This document shows, piece after piece, positions 1 through 8,032 of a DNA stretch of 33,144 nt. The notes beneath the pieces were generated by a model, which made no database searches, was not told where the DNA came from, and worked only from the letters and a program-made list of their open reading frames with translations. Source of the stretch: Oscillospiraceae bacterium. GTDB lineage: Bacteria > Bacillota > Clostridia > Oscillospirales > UBA929. The translations under genes were made by a program, and so were the position numbers. Where the stretch lies: NCBI GenBank assembly GCA_009780275.1, contig WRAI01000026.1:1-33144 (forward strand). The letters run 5' to 3'. Each line of letters opens with the position of its first letter. The stretch's first letter is position 1.

Positions 1-377
1 CACAAGGCGTTGGCGTGATTCCAAGTCAACCCCATCATGCGCACGCCATCGGTATATATGCTGTCAATCCGCTCAATTTGACAGTCGATGACTTCTGCCC
101 CCTCAATGGATAAAAAGGCCGCTAACTTTCCGTTTTTCCATGCATCTTTACAATCTTGCACACTTTTGCAGAGCATTATGCTTTGGGCGTTGGCCTGTAT
201 TTCATGTTGGAAGGTTGCCATCAAGCCGTCATACGAATGCCCCCAAAAGGCGAAAAATTGCGCGTGATTTTTAATGGGGCGTGTAAGATCAATTTGTGCA
301 TTGTTTCGGCGCAGAGATTGCCCTGTTTTAAGTAAGTGGGAGATCGTGTCGGCATGGGCGTCAAATATAGGCAGCAT
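1..377 (-). CDS. Membrane dipeptidase (peptidase M19), 3' part cut off by the window edge
   Basis: This gene starts at an ATG (377-375) preceded by AGGGGG and runs off the left edge with no stop, giving about 125 residues of the N-terminal part. The protein begins MLPIFDAHADT; the DAHAD segment is the zinc-binding D-x-H-x-D signature of family M19 (renal dipeptidase-like). Further M19-like stretches are FLSIEGAE near residue 84 and GVRMMGLTWNHAN near the break; the Glu of IEGAE and the WNHAN loop match known active-site regions. Family members hydrolyse dipeptides, including D-amino-acid-containing ones, using two zinc ions. There is no signal peptide, so it is probably cytoplasmic despite the family name. 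It begins 11 bases after the stop of the CotH-like gene and is probably the last known member of the rbgA operon. Confidence 0.88.
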   Translation of the reverse strand, partial: MLPIFDAHADTISHLLKTGQSLRRNNAQIDLTRPIKNHAQFFAFWGHSYDGLMATFQHEIQANAQSIMLCKSVQDCKDAWKNGKLAAFLSIEGAEVIDCQIERIDSIYTDGVRMMGLTWNHANAL

Positions 378-388
378 GAATATTCCCC

Positions 389-2254
389 CTACGAAAGTTC
401 CGGCCGTTCCGGTGTTTCTATCTGTGGGCTGAAAATGACGCTGTCGGTGGCGGCGTGGACGAAAACGAGCAAATTGTTGGCCTCGGCATAGGCTTCGATT
501 GATATCCATTCTCCGTCAATGTTAACTGATAGCACGCCGTCCATGCGCTGTGACCGGCTGTCGAACATGCTGCCGCCCAGAATTACGCTGTTATGCGGAA
601 AAGTGTAGCTCCCCAAGCTAGGCAAAGGTGGCGGCGATTGCGTCGGCAATTGTAATGTCACGCCGAGCTGTTCATAAAATCGCTCGGCGAGAAATGCCGG
701 CTGCACCATGGCATAGTGATACAGTCTCGCAAAGCTGTTATCTTGCCGTTCAAATGACAGTATATCGTGCAGTGGTACAAAGTGTTCCATTTCTTGTACG
801 ATATGCAAACGCATCTCGTTAGCTGTAGCGATAATATGATAAGGGTGAAAATATGTTGCCAGCAGGCGTTCAACTTCAGTGACAAAGGCGGCTTGCCAAG
901 TCGGATTACTCAACAGACCACGAAAAAGTCGCGACCGCGACGTGACATGCCCCAATGTGTCACGCCATGACTGGGAGGCAAATCCAAGCGCAAAGTCAAA
1001 GTCTTTTAACACAAACCGCCAGCGCCCATCGCCATATGGTGTATTGCCGAGTCCGCGCCAAATCAGCACATTGTTTTGCGGCCAATCGGAGTTGCCGGAT
1101 ACAATTTGAATGGCGGCGTAACGCATAAAATTGTCGACATCTAAAAATCTGTTCAAGTAAGCGACATTGGCATCGCGAGCCAAATTGACACGTCCCATCC
1201 ATTGGTGCAATTCTTTGAAATCATCGAAGTCGCGCTCACGCCCGAAGCTCAGGCGCGGATCGCCAATGCCGTCAGTCAGAACGGTAACGCTGGACGCATC
1301 TACACCAAAGTGCGCTTCCAAGTATTGCGGACTTCCCCAATGTTCGCGCATATTACGTATGCCTTTGTACTGTCCGTTGCGAAAGATGACTACAGGTCGG
1401 TATGCCGAAACGGCGTTAAAGCCGGATTCCGCCGCCAGACGGTTGACCAGGGCATCGCGAATGAACGCATTGTTAAAATCGTTTCCGCTGTTTCGCAGTG
1501 TTAGGCTGGCGAAGTCAGTCATTGCGCGGCCTTGGCGGTCATACAAATCGTCAAACAATGGAAAATACAAGTCACCACTGTGTTCCTCACGGCCAAACAA
1601 CCGTAAGGCTCTGCCCGGAAGTGTGCGCGACGAAGTTCCTGCCACACGCACCCCGGCGGCCTGTACCGCAAGGGGTGTCATATCGACATCAAAGAGTTCA
1701 ATATGCACATCGCGCTCCCATGCACGGCCACGTTGGTTGCGATTGGCCGGCGAGCGGGGTGTCACCTCTTCGTCGGGGTTGTCGGCCACCCATTGGGTGC
1801 GCACATGGCCGTAGACATAGATGCCGTAAACATAGTCGTAAAAATTGTGCGGATCAGAAACGAGAGAAATAACCGGCATATTCAGTCTGTCAAGTGAAAC
1901 ACCCGTAAAATAGGTGGCGATAATTTCATTGCCAACGGGCTCGCCGCGCACGAAGAGTTGGGCGCGTATGACGGTGGCATCACCTCTAGGTTCGGCAGCT
2001 TCGGGCAAGGTGAAAGGGCTACGATATACGGGAGAGCCCATGCGGGGCACAGTGCTGTCTAGCGTGTAGCGCACTTGCCCGTACGTGGGAATGTTCAAAA
2101 CTGCAACAACATCACCGCCATTGTGCAAGCCGCCAGGCAGTGAAAAGGCAATGTTTGAATCAACGCTCGACTGCCCGCCGAGCGGGATGAACATAATGAC
2201 ACCCAACATGATGGCGGACAGCAGCAATATGGAGAATATGGTGCGTTTTGGCAT
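389..2254 (-). CDS. CotH-like kinase-fold protein with N-terminal chitobiase-type domain
   Basis: This is a 621-residue protein with an N-terminal membrane anchor or signal segment (about residues 5-25). A domain at about 35-115 resembles the chitobiase/beta-hexosaminidase C-terminal fold, with YTLDSTVPRMGSPVY at 63-77. The rest is a CotH-type atypical kinase domain: LRNSGND at 253-259, NSDWPQNN at 388-395 and KDFDFALG at 417-424, the last being the acidic metal-binding motif. CotH of Bacillus phosphorylates spore-coat proteins; many clostridial relatives are secreted and of unknown substrate. The start is supported by AAGGGGG eight bases upstream. It lies 17 bases after yraN in the rbgA operon. 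A kinase role is inferred from family membership; exported location follows from the N-terminus. Confidence 0.85.
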   Translation of the reverse strand: MPKRTIFSILLLSAIMLGVIMFIPLGGQSSVDSNIAFSLPGGLHNGGDVVAVLNIPTYGQVRYTLDSTVPRMGSPVYRSPFTLPEAAEPRGDATVIRAQLFVRGEPVGNEIIATYFTGVSLDRLNMPVISLVSDPHNFYDYVYGIYVYGHVRTQWVADNPDEEVTPRSPANRNQRGRAWERDVHIELFDVDMTPLAVQAAGVRVAGTSSRTLPGRALRLFGREEHSGDLYFPLFDDLYDRQGRAMTDFASLTLRNSGNDFNNAFIRDALVNRLAAESGFNAVSAYRPVVIFRNGQYKGIRNMREHWGSPQYLEAHFGVDASSVTVLTDGIGDPRLSFGRERDFDDFKELHQWMGRVNLARDANVAYLNRFLDVDNFMRYAAIQIVSGNSDWPQNNVLIWRGLGNTPYGDGRWRFVLKDFDFALGFASQSWRDTLGHVTSRSRLFRGLLSNPTWQAAFVTEVERLLATYFHPYHIIATANEMRLHIVQEMEHFVPLHDILSFERQDNSFARLYHYAMVQPAFLAERFYEQLGVTLQLPTQSPPPLPSLGSYTFPHNSVILGGSMFDSRSQRMDGVLSVNIDGEWISIEAYAEANNLLVFVHAATDSVIFSPQIETPERPELS

Positions 2255-2271
2255 GAAAAACCCCCTTATGA

Positions 2272-2625
2272 TTAAAATGCGTCTACAATCAGTTCAATGC
2301 TCTCGACTGTCCAGCCATTTGCCACGATGTCGATGACATCAAAACGAGCAGGCGGCATATTGTTGAACTTTGTCAAATACATTTCAGCGGTATAGCGTAA
2401 TTTCTTTTGTTTGGACGGTGAAATGCTCTCAATGCCCGTTACCATAGCGTGCGGCGCGCGTGTTTTGACTTCAATAAAGACGATCGTGTCACCTTGTTGT
2501 GCCACGATATCGATTTCGCCGTACCGGCTTCGGAAATTCTGCTCGACAATATCATATCCATTCTCACACAGATGGTCGAGAGCAACCCGTTCTCCCCATT
2601 CTCCTCTCATCAGCGCCACACTCAT
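2272..2625 (-). CDS. yraN: YraN-family (UPF0102) endonuclease-fold protein
   Basis: The 117-residue product has the normal length for UPF0102. It shows the family pattern: an N-terminal RGEWGERVALDHL, then NFRSRYGEIDIVAQQGDTIVF and IEVKTR, which together give the E-x(n)-D-x(n)-E-x-K arrangement of the restriction-endonuclease-like fold. The biochemical role of the family is not settled; it is almost always next to rnhB in Firmicutes, as it is here. Its ATG overlaps the stop of rnhB by four bases (ATGA), so the two are probably translationally coupled. Confidence 0.93.
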   Translation of the reverse strand: MSVALMRGEWGERVALDHLCENGYDIVEQNFRSRYGEIDIVAQQGDTIVFIEVKTRAPHAMVTGIESISPSKQKKLRYTAEMYLTKFNNMPPARFDVIDIVANGWTVESIELIVDAF

Positions 2626-3224
2626 GACAGCCTGAACGAGCGGCGGTGCGCTGGTGACGCACCGTAGGCTTGCAACGCAGTGTAATGCGCTTTGGTTGGA
2701 TAGCCTTTGTGACGGTCGAAACCGTATACCGGATACACCTCATGCAACTTGTGCATATATATGTCACGCGCGACTTTGGCAAGGATTGAAGCGGCGGCAA
2801 TGGATAGGCTCAACGTGTCGCCTTTGACAATGGCTTGGTATGGCAACGGCAGCTCAAAATTGTAGTTGCCATCTATAATCGCATAATCGGCGGACGGTTG
2901 CAATGCTTCGATGGCACGTTGCATAGCAAGGCGTGTCGCGCCGCGGATGTTGAATTGGTCGATTTCTTGCACGCTTGCCGTGGAAACAGACCACGCAATT
3001 GCCTGCCCCTGAATGCGTTGTGATAGTGCAAGGCGTTTTTTGGGTGTGAGTTTCTTACTATCATCAAGCCCGTCAAGAGATAAGGCTTGACAGTCGTCAA
3101 CAGACGGCAAAATCACCGCTGCGGCATAGACATCGCCGGCCAACGGCCCGACACCGGCTTCGTCAACACCACAAACAGCGTAGTAGCCTTTTGCGCGGGC
3201 TTGTCGCTCGTAAACGTGGTTCAT
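2622..3224 (-). CDS. rnhB: Ribonuclease HII with altered GRG motif
   Basis: This 200-residue protein is the usual size for RNase HII, which nicks the RNA part of RNA-DNA hybrids and removes misincorporated ribonucleotides. Catalytic acids are visible: Asp21-Glu22 (GVDEAG), Asp118 (AIIDGN) and Asp154 (VARD). Other family signatures are DDSKKLTPKKR (54-64), SILAKVARD (146-154) and YGFDRHKGYPT (167-177). The substrate-sensing GRG motif that normally follows DEA reads Gly24-Val25-Gly26, so the conserved Arg is missing; the codon is GTC. The following GP of LAGP is Gly-Asp. The ATG overlaps the rbgA stop by four bases, and its Shine-Dalgarno AGGAGG lies inside the end of rbgA. Confidence 0.95.
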   Translation of the reverse strand: MNHVYERQARAKGYYAVCGVDEAGVGPLAGDVYAAAVILPSVDDCQALSLDGLDDSKKLTPKKRLALSQRIQGQAIAWSVSTASVQEIDQFNIRGATRLAMQRAIEALQPSADYAIIDGNYNFELPLPYQAIVKGDTLSLSIAAASILAKVARDIYMHKLHEVYPVYGFDRHKGYPTKAHYTALQAYGASPAHRRSFRLS

Positions 3225-4111
3225 ATGGCGTCCTCCTTGTCCTCACATGGCGCATCGAAATCACCACACCCTACATCCTCCAATGTCATGCGACCCAACA
3301 ACCCATTGCGGAATTCCGTGATAATTAAGTTGACCGCTCGCTCCAAATCGGGGATACCGCCTGATGCCAACATACCGCGCTTGCGTGCTAAGGCCTCGAG
3401 CAAGTCGACATCATCGATACCGCTGACATCAAGTTTATACCGCGCCAACAAGGCTTGCGGATAGCGCTCTTTAAGCATAATCATTAGATGATAGGCCAAC
3501 GTCTCTTCGTCTAAGGCATTGCTGCCGATGGCACCTGTGAAGGCCAGCAACAATCCTGTTTGCTCGTCTTCTATTTTGGGCCAGAGAATGCCGGGCGTGT
3601 CGAGCAACTCAACGCCGTCACCGACACGTATCCACTGCTTACCGCGTGTGACGCCGGGGCGGTTTTCTACCTTTGCTCGAATGCCGCCGGCGACACGGTT
3701 AATCAGCGAAGACTTCCCTACATTCGGCACGCCGACAATCATGATACGCACCGGACGTCCGACTTGCCCACGCGCCGTTCGCGCTGCGATTTTGTCCGCC
3801 AACAGTCGCCGTACGGCTCCGGAAAATTGATTTGTCCCCTGCCCTGACTTGCAGTCAAGCACAATGACTTGACTGCCGAGTGTTTTATAATAATCAACCC
3901 ATTGCTTAGTTGCTTCGCCATCAGCCAAATCGCTGCGGTTCAAGGCGATCAGCCGCGGCCTTCCGCCCACAAGCTCATCAAGCTGCGGGTTGCGGCTGGC
4001 ACGCGGGATACGAGCATCAAGCAATTCGACGATCGCGTCAACTTGCTTTATGTTGGCCTCCATCATGCGCTCAGTTTTTGCCATATGGCCGGGATACCAG
4101 TTGATTTTCAT
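3221..4111 (-). CDS. rbgA: Ribosome biogenesis GTPase RbgA (YlqF)
   Basis: The 296-residue protein has the circularly permuted GTPase order typical of RbgA: the G4-like NRSD (58-61) comes first, then the Walker A GVPNVGKSS (127-135) and DTPG (171-174). The N-terminus MKINWYPGHMAKT is highly characteristic. RbgA acts in late assembly of the 50S subunit. I chose the ATG at 4111 because a longer reading (to 4171) would begin at the -35 box of the promoter at 4143-4171 and would add 20 residues not seen in the family; GAGAGG lies 12 bases upstream of the chosen start. It is the first gene of a five-gene minus-strand operon with rnhB, yraN, a CotH-like gene and a dipeptidase. Confidence 0.94.
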   Translation of the reverse strand: MKINWYPGHMAKTERMMEANIKQVDAIVELLDARIPRASRNPQLDELVGGRPRLIALNRSDLADGEATKQWVDYYKTLGSQVIVLDCKSGQGTNQFSGAVRRLLADKIAARTARGQVGRPVRIMIVGVPNVGKSSLINRVAGGIRAKVENRPGVTRGKQWIRVGDGVELLDTPGILWPKIEDEQTGLLLAFTGAIGSNALDEETLAYHLMIMLKERYPQALLARYKLDVSGIDDVDLLEALARKRGMLASGGIPDLERAVNLIITEFRNGLLGRMTLEDVGCGDFDAPCEDKEDAI

Positions 4112-4142
4112 AATGGGTGTAATCCTCTCGGTTGCTGCGTTT

Positions 4143-4171
4143 ATTATAGCAAAAAAAATATGAAAGAGCAA
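4143..4171 (-). promoter_or_regulatory. Sigma-A promoter for the rbgA operon
   Basis: On the minus strand TTGCTC is followed by exactly 17 bases and then a perfect TATAAT (4148-4143). Transcription would start near 4136, about 25 bases before the rbgA ATG. It is back to back with the promoter at 4183-4211, only 11 bases apart. Confidence 0.75.
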
Positions 4172-4182
4172 GCATACAGTTG

Positions 4183-4211
4183 TTGCAAGTCAACTGTGTT
4201 TATGATATACT
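4183..4211 (+). promoter_or_regulatory. Sigma-A promoter for the CofE-like gene
   Basis: TTGCAA, a 17-base spacer and TATACT form a near-consensus vegetative promoter. The predicted start near 4218 leaves a leader of about 38 bases holding the AAAGGAG ribosome binding site at 4239-4245. Confidence 0.75.
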
Positions 4212-4255
4212 TAATCATGGTGATAATTTTTCAGTTTGAAAGGAGCACTACCATT

Positions 4256-5437
4256 ATGCGTACAATCGGAACTCGCGCGCTTGGCGTTCGCACACCCATT
4301 ATTCGTGAAAGCGACGACTTGGTTTCCATCGTTTGTCAAAGCCTCAAAGAGGCGCAGGACAATGAGAATATCATATTCAACGACGGAGATATTATCGGTG
4401 TAACCGAGGCCGTTGTGGCGCGGGCGCAGGGCAATTATGCCACCACGGCGCAAATTGCTGCCGACGTACGCCGTCAATTCCCCGACGGGCATATCGGCGT
4501 GGTTTTTCCCATTTTGAGCCGCAATCGCTTTGCGATGGAGCTCAAGGGCATTGCCATGGGTGCCAAGCAAGTCACTGTCATGCTCTCCTACCCCGCCGAT
4601 GAAGTTGGCAATCAGCTTGTCAGTTGGGAAGACATCGACGATAAGGGGCTAAATCCTTACAGCGACTGCCTTGATGAGAAAAAATACCGTGACCTTTTTG
4701 GCAATGATGTCAAGCATATTTTTACCGGTGTTGACTATTTGGACTACTATAAATCGCTGCATAACAACATTGAAATCATCTTTTGCTCTGACCCAAAAGC
4801 CATCTTGAAATATACAAAAAACATAATTGTTGCTGATATTCATACCCGAGCGCGCACCAAACGAGCCTTACTGGCTGCCGGCGCCGAGAAAGTAATTGGG
4901 CGCGAGGATGTACTGTCGCAGTCGATTGACGGCAGCGGATACAACGAAGAATATGGACTGCTCGGCGCTAACACCGCCGGCGAAGACCGGCTTAAACTCT
5001 TCCCACGCGATTGCGGCACATTTGTCGAGGCGTGCAGTCAAGCTTTGCGCAATATGACTGGCAAACATATTGAGGTGCTGGTTTACGGTGATGGTGGTTT
5101 CAAAGACCCTGTCGGCGGCATTTGGGAACTTGCCGACCCGGTGATTAGCCCCGCCTTTACAAGCGGCCTGCAGGGGACACCAAACGAAATCAAGCTCAAA
5201 TATTTGGCCGACAACACCTTTGGCCATATGGACAAGGACGCTGCCAGAGCCGCCGTTGAAAAGGCCATCGAAGACAAAGACGGTGTCAATTTAATGGGCA
5301 AAATGGCATCGCTCGGTACGACACCGCGTCAGATTTCTGACTTGCTCGGCTCGTTGTGTGACCTCATCAGCGGCAGCGGCGACAAGGGTACGCCGGTGAT
5401 TTTGATTCAAGGATATTTTGACAATTATGCGTCATAG
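4256..5437 (+). CDS. CofE-like protein (coenzyme F420-0:L-glutamate ligase family)
   Basis: The chosen ATG has AAAGGAG 10 bases upstream and gives 393 residues; the frame is open further upstream, but that part precedes the promoter and lies antisense to rbgA. The sequence matches the F420 ligase family: MRTIGTRALGVRTPII at the start, NDGDIIGVTEAVVARAQG in the first 60 residues, and YGDGGFKDPVGGIWELADP in the C-terminal third. Archaeal CofE adds glutamates to F420-0; this clostridial version is much longer and no other F420 gene is in the window, so the substrate is uncertain. Acid-rich loops fit metal and phosphate binding. It is 27 bases upstream of the GyrI-like gene and probably cotranscribed with it. 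Confidence 0.8.
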   Translation: MRTIGTRALGVRTPIIRESDDLVSIVCQSLKEAQDNENIIFNDGDIIGVTEAVVARAQGNYATTAQIAADVRRQFPDGHIGVVFPILSRNRFAMELKGIAMGAKQVTVMLSYPADEVGNQLVSWEDIDDKGLNPYSDCLDEKKYRDLFGNDVKHIFTGVDYLDYYKSLHNNIEIIFCSDPKAILKYTKNIIVADIHTRARTKRALLAAGAEKVIGREDVLSQSIDGSGYNEEYGLLGANTAGEDRLKLFPRDCGTFVEACSQALRNMTGKHIEVLVYGDGGFKDPVGGIWELADPVISPAFTSGLQGTPNEIKLKYLADNTFGHMDKDAARAAVEKAIEDKDGVNLMGKMASLGTTPRQISDLLGSLCDLISGSGDKGTPVILIQGYFDNYAS

Positions 5438-5464
5438 CGCAAGAATATTGTGAGGAACAAGGTC

Positions 5465-5965
5465 ATGGCAGAAATCATCAAAGTTTACAAAGAAAGCATG
5501 GGTGCAAAACGGTTTATCGGCAAAAAATATGGCGACAGTGACCGCGTAAACGGCACGTTTGGCGCGAAATGGTGTGAGTGGTTCAGCAACGGCTGGTTTG
5601 ACCAAATTGAAGACCAAATTGAGGGCGGCCTCAAAGAGGGGGACGGCAGCATCGGCTTAATGCGCGGAAAAGACGGCGCATTTGAGTACTGGATTGGCTA
5701 CTTTACACCAGAGAACACAATCGCCCCCGATGGGTTTGATTGCATAGATTTCCCCAAAAGCGAGCTCGGCGTTTGCTGGGTCTATGGCAAAGACGGTGAA
5801 GTCTATTTTCACGAAGGTGCATGTGCCGACCGGCTCAAACAAGAGGAGTTTGATTTAGCTTGCGGAGATGACAGCTGGTGCTTCGAGCGATATGTCTGCC
5901 CGCGCTTTACCGTGCCCGATGATAAAGGCAACATCATCCTTGACATCTGCTTTTTGTTGAAATAA
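5465..5965 (+). CDS. GyrI-like small-molecule-binding domain protein
   Basis: This 166-residue protein has one domain of the GyrI/SOUL-like (AraC effector-binding) type. Diagnostic stretches are AKRFIGKKYGDSDRVNGTFG near the N-terminus, FGAKWCEWFSNGWFDQIE, and the later YWIGYFTPEN and DFPKSELGVCWVYG. There is no DNA-binding domain, so it is a stand-alone ligand-binding module. Family members bind or hydrolyse small hydrophobic or cationic compounds; the ligand here cannot be read from sequence. A GTG at 5450 is in frame, but the GTGAGG it belongs to is better read as the Shine-Dalgarno for the ATG at 5465. A terminator follows at 5981. Confidence 0.75.
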   Translation: MAEIIKVYKESMGAKRFIGKKYGDSDRVNGTFGAKWCEWFSNGWFDQIEDQIEGGLKEGDGSIGLMRGKDGAFEYWIGYFTPENTIAPDGFDCIDFPKSELGVCWVYGKDGEVYFHEGACADRLKQEEFDLACGDDSWCFERYVCPRFTVPDDKGNIILDICFLLK

Positions 5966-5980
5966 ATTATTGAAATTAGC

Positions 5981-6022
5981 CCCCCACGAGATAGGATTTT
6001 CCTTTTTTGTGGGGGTTAGTTT
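5981..6022 (+). terminator. Probable rho-independent terminator after the GyrI-like gene
   Basis: CCCCCAC (5981-5987) pairs perfectly with GTGGGGG (6009-6015); a 21-base loop lies between and TTAGTTTTT follows. The loop is long, so the call is moderate. Confidence 0.55.
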
Positions 6023-6041
6023 TTGCGTTGGGAAAAAATGC

Positions 6042-6560
6042 TTATACTACGAAACAGAAATGGTCAATATATATTACATGGCTTTCTGCTGCAATTGTAT
6101 CATACTCATTTTTCACTTTATAGCCGAGCGGATTTGCAAAGACATATCTTGCATCAGCATTTGAATAATTGAACTTACTCTTTTGCGGAAATGCAAACCT
6201 AAAACAGTTTTTTGCCATGTAAATTTTATACCATTCGTCATACGTTTCACACACAATTCCGTTCAAAATCAATGTCCATCGCTTATCAATTTCAATGCCT
6301 TTGAACTGTATATCTTTTCGATTAAGATATTGTTTCCTTATTCCATTATGCTTAACGGGTTTTTATTTTCATCGTGGAATGTTTTCGACAGGAGAAATAT
6401 TGCTGCCCGGAAAAAATAATTCTTTATGGACATATGCCATTAGCGATAAAGCCTTTTCAAAGTCAGACTTACCAACAGCAATAGCGGCAACATCACTTTT
6501 GCCAAACACTTGACATACACACCGATTTCGCACATATACTCTATCATTCACACAAAAGAG
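6042..6560 (-). pseudogene. Decayed minus-strand gene, possibly transglutaminase-like
   Basis: One reading frame on the minus strand runs from about 6560 to a TAA at 6044-6042 with protein-like composition, but it is broken by two close in-frame stops (TGA at 6371-6369 and TAA at 6365-6363). The upstream half contains GKSDFEKALSLMAYVHKEL and the downstream half contains NGIVCETYDEWYKIYMAKNC and then KSKFNYSNADARYVFANPLG. The layout faintly recalls the C-terminal half of transglutaminase-like proteins, but no catalytic Cys-His-Asp set can be recognised, so the family is a guess. No start codon or ribosome binding site is visible, and its upper end collides with the promoter of the GHL10 gene. 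It accounts for nearly all of the 603-base gap between 5965 and 6569. Confidence 0.5.
6510..6540 (+). promoter_or_regulatory. Candidate promoter for the GHL10 gene
   Basis: TTGACA is followed 19 bases later by TATACT (or 17 bases later by CATATA). The spacing to the better -10 box is long. AGAGG precedes the ATG at 6569. Confidence 0.45.
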
Positions 6561-6568
6561 GTACAAGC

Positions 6569-7759
6569 ATGAAAGCACGTTGGAGTATTTTATGTTTCGC
6601 GTTTTGTTTGCTGTTGTTATGGTTGATTCCTGTTCCACGCTACGATGTCTCGACAAGTAATCCAAATCAAAGCACACGACGCAATGAAAATGTCACACCA
6701 TACACGCCCAACGAATTTGTCAAGGGGATATGGATTGCCTCGGCATGGAATATTGATTTTCCGTCGCGTTCCGGCATGACTGCCACCGAATTACAAACAG
6801 AAATTGACATCATGGCCGACACCTGCGCCGCATGGGGCGTGACTGATATTTTTCTGCAAGTTCGCCCGTTTGGCGACGCGCTCTATCCATCAAGCATTTT
6901 TCCATGGTCGGCGACGGTTAGCGGTACAGAGGGCGTTGCACCTGATGCCAAGTTCGACCCACTGCAAAGCTGGGTTAAGGCCGCCCATGCTCGCGGCATG
7001 CGCCTGCACGCATGGATCAACCCCTATCGATTAAGTACGCCGTCTGGCATAAGTCTTTTTGCCTTGCAACACCTTGACTTAGTTGTTATCCACAACGGCT
7101 CACTTTATCTCGATCCCGGAAATCCAGCTTCTCAAAATATCATCTTAGCCGGTATTGCTGAGATTTTAGAAAATTATAACGTTGACGGCATTCACTTTGA
7201 CGATTATTTTTATCCGTCAACACATTTTAATGACAGCCTAATCTTCGCGCGATACGGGCAAAGTACAGAGCATGCCGCATGGCGCAAAGAAAATGTCAAT
7301 GCGCTGCTGCGCCACAGCCAAGCCATCGCGCATTACCATGGCGCGCGGTTCGGCGTCAGCCCAATCGGCATTTGGGCAAATGCCGATCATCACCCCAACG
7401 GCAGCGACACCGGCGGACGCCAGTCATTGTTTGCACAATATGCCGATACATTGACATGGATTGAGCGTGGATATGTTGATTACATCGCCCCACAAATCTA
7501 CTGGGAACGCGGCCATGACCTGGCTTGTTTTGATATACTGTTGCCGTGGTGGCGCGATGCTTTACAGAATTCAGACGTTCGCCTCTATATTGGACTGGCG
7601 GCGTATAAGCAAACCGACGAGGCATTTGCGGAGGTGTGGGCCGCAAACGATGAATTATCTGCACAGCGAGCAATCATTAACAGCATGGATGACGTACATG
7701 GAGTGATTTATTTTAGTTATCGTGATATGGTTGCATTGATGGGCGGCAAAAATGATTGA
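6569..7759 (+). CDS. Glycoside-hydrolase-like 10 (GHL10/YngK) family protein
   Basis: The 396-residue product starts with a signal or anchor segment (about residues 5-22), so it is probably exported. The rest is a TIM-barrel of the GHL10 family: VKGIWIASAWNIDFPS after the leader, DIFLQVRPFGDALYPS, LHAWINPYRLS, the acidic VDGIHFDDYFYPS around residues 205-217, FGVSPIGIW, and VDYIAPQIYWERG near the C-terminal third. The paired Asp of FDDYFYP is the conserved acidic site. Family members are thought to act on peptidoglycan or other surface glycans; the substrate is not known. AGAGG lies 7 bases before the ATG. It stands between a dead gene and the infC operon and is not clearly part of an operon. 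Confidence 0.88.
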   Translation: MKARWSILCFAFCLLLLWLIPVPRYDVSTSNPNQSTRRNENVTPYTPNEFVKGIWIASAWNIDFPSRSGMTATELQTEIDIMADTCAAWGVTDIFLQVRPFGDALYPSSIFPWSATVSGTEGVAPDAKFDPLQSWVKAAHARGMRLHAWINPYRLSTPSGISLFALQHLDLVVIHNGSLYLDPGNPASQNIILAGIAEILENYNVDGIHFDDYFYPSTHFNDSLIFARYGQSTEHAAWRKENVNALLRHSQAIAHYHGARFGVSPIGIWANADHHPNGSDTGGRQSLFAQYADTLTWIERGYVDYIAPQIYWERGHDLACFDILLPWWRDALQNSDVRLYIGLAAYKQTDEAFAEVWAANDELSAQRAIINSMDDVHGVIYFSYRDMVALMGGKND

Positions 7760-7921
7760 GTGCGGCATAAAAACGCAGTCAAGCTACTTGCATTTGTTGA
7801 TGCCGACAACAATCCTTCCATTATGTTGCATGAAAGACTTTCTTTTACACTTAGTGAAAACCAAGGTGCAGAAAATGTATACGCCGGAGGAGGCAGGATT
7901 GTATATGAGTACGCAATATAA
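7760..7921 (+). pseudogene. In-frame 53-codon remnant after the GHL10 stop codon
   Basis: Directly after the TGA of the GHL10 gene, the same frame stays open for 53 codons to a TAA (7919-7921). The translation looks like real protein: KLLAFVDADNNPSIMLHERL, then SFTLSENQGAENVYAGGGRI and VYEYAI. It could start at the GTG at 7760, but no ribosome binding site is visible and GHL10 proteins normally end where the TGA is. I read it as the tail of a lost gene; family unknown. Confidence 0.4.
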
Positions 7922-7997
7922 ACATACCAGCCGCATAAACCGGTGCAAATCCTGTGACGCAACAGGCACAAATTATAAGTCTAGTGTAAAAAAATGC

Positions 7998-8026
7998 TTG
8001 ACAGCCTTCCCAACATCTGTTATACT
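7998..8026 (+). promoter_or_regulatory. Sigma-A promoter of the infC-rpmI-rplT operon
   Basis: TTGACA, a 17-base spacer and TATACT make a consensus-grade promoter. The expected transcription start near 8033 lies after the only upstream in-frame ATG (8029), which therefore cannot start IF-3. Confidence 0.85.
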
Positions 8027-8032
8027 ACATGA

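Noticed and set aside
4112..4171. RbgA extended to an ATG-like start at 4171
   Set aside because: It would begin in the -35 box of the gene's own promoter; the family begins at MKINWYPGHMAK.
3869..4255. N-terminal extension of the CofE-like gene
   Set aside because: The frame is open but antisense to rbgA and upstream of the promoter; the ATG at 4256 has a good ribosome binding site.
7922..7985. Riboswitch-like fragment (GGTGCAAATCC, GACGCAACAGG) upstream of infC
   Set aside because: Words recall cobalamin or c-di-GMP riboswitches, but the core helices are missing and it lies upstream of the infC promoter.
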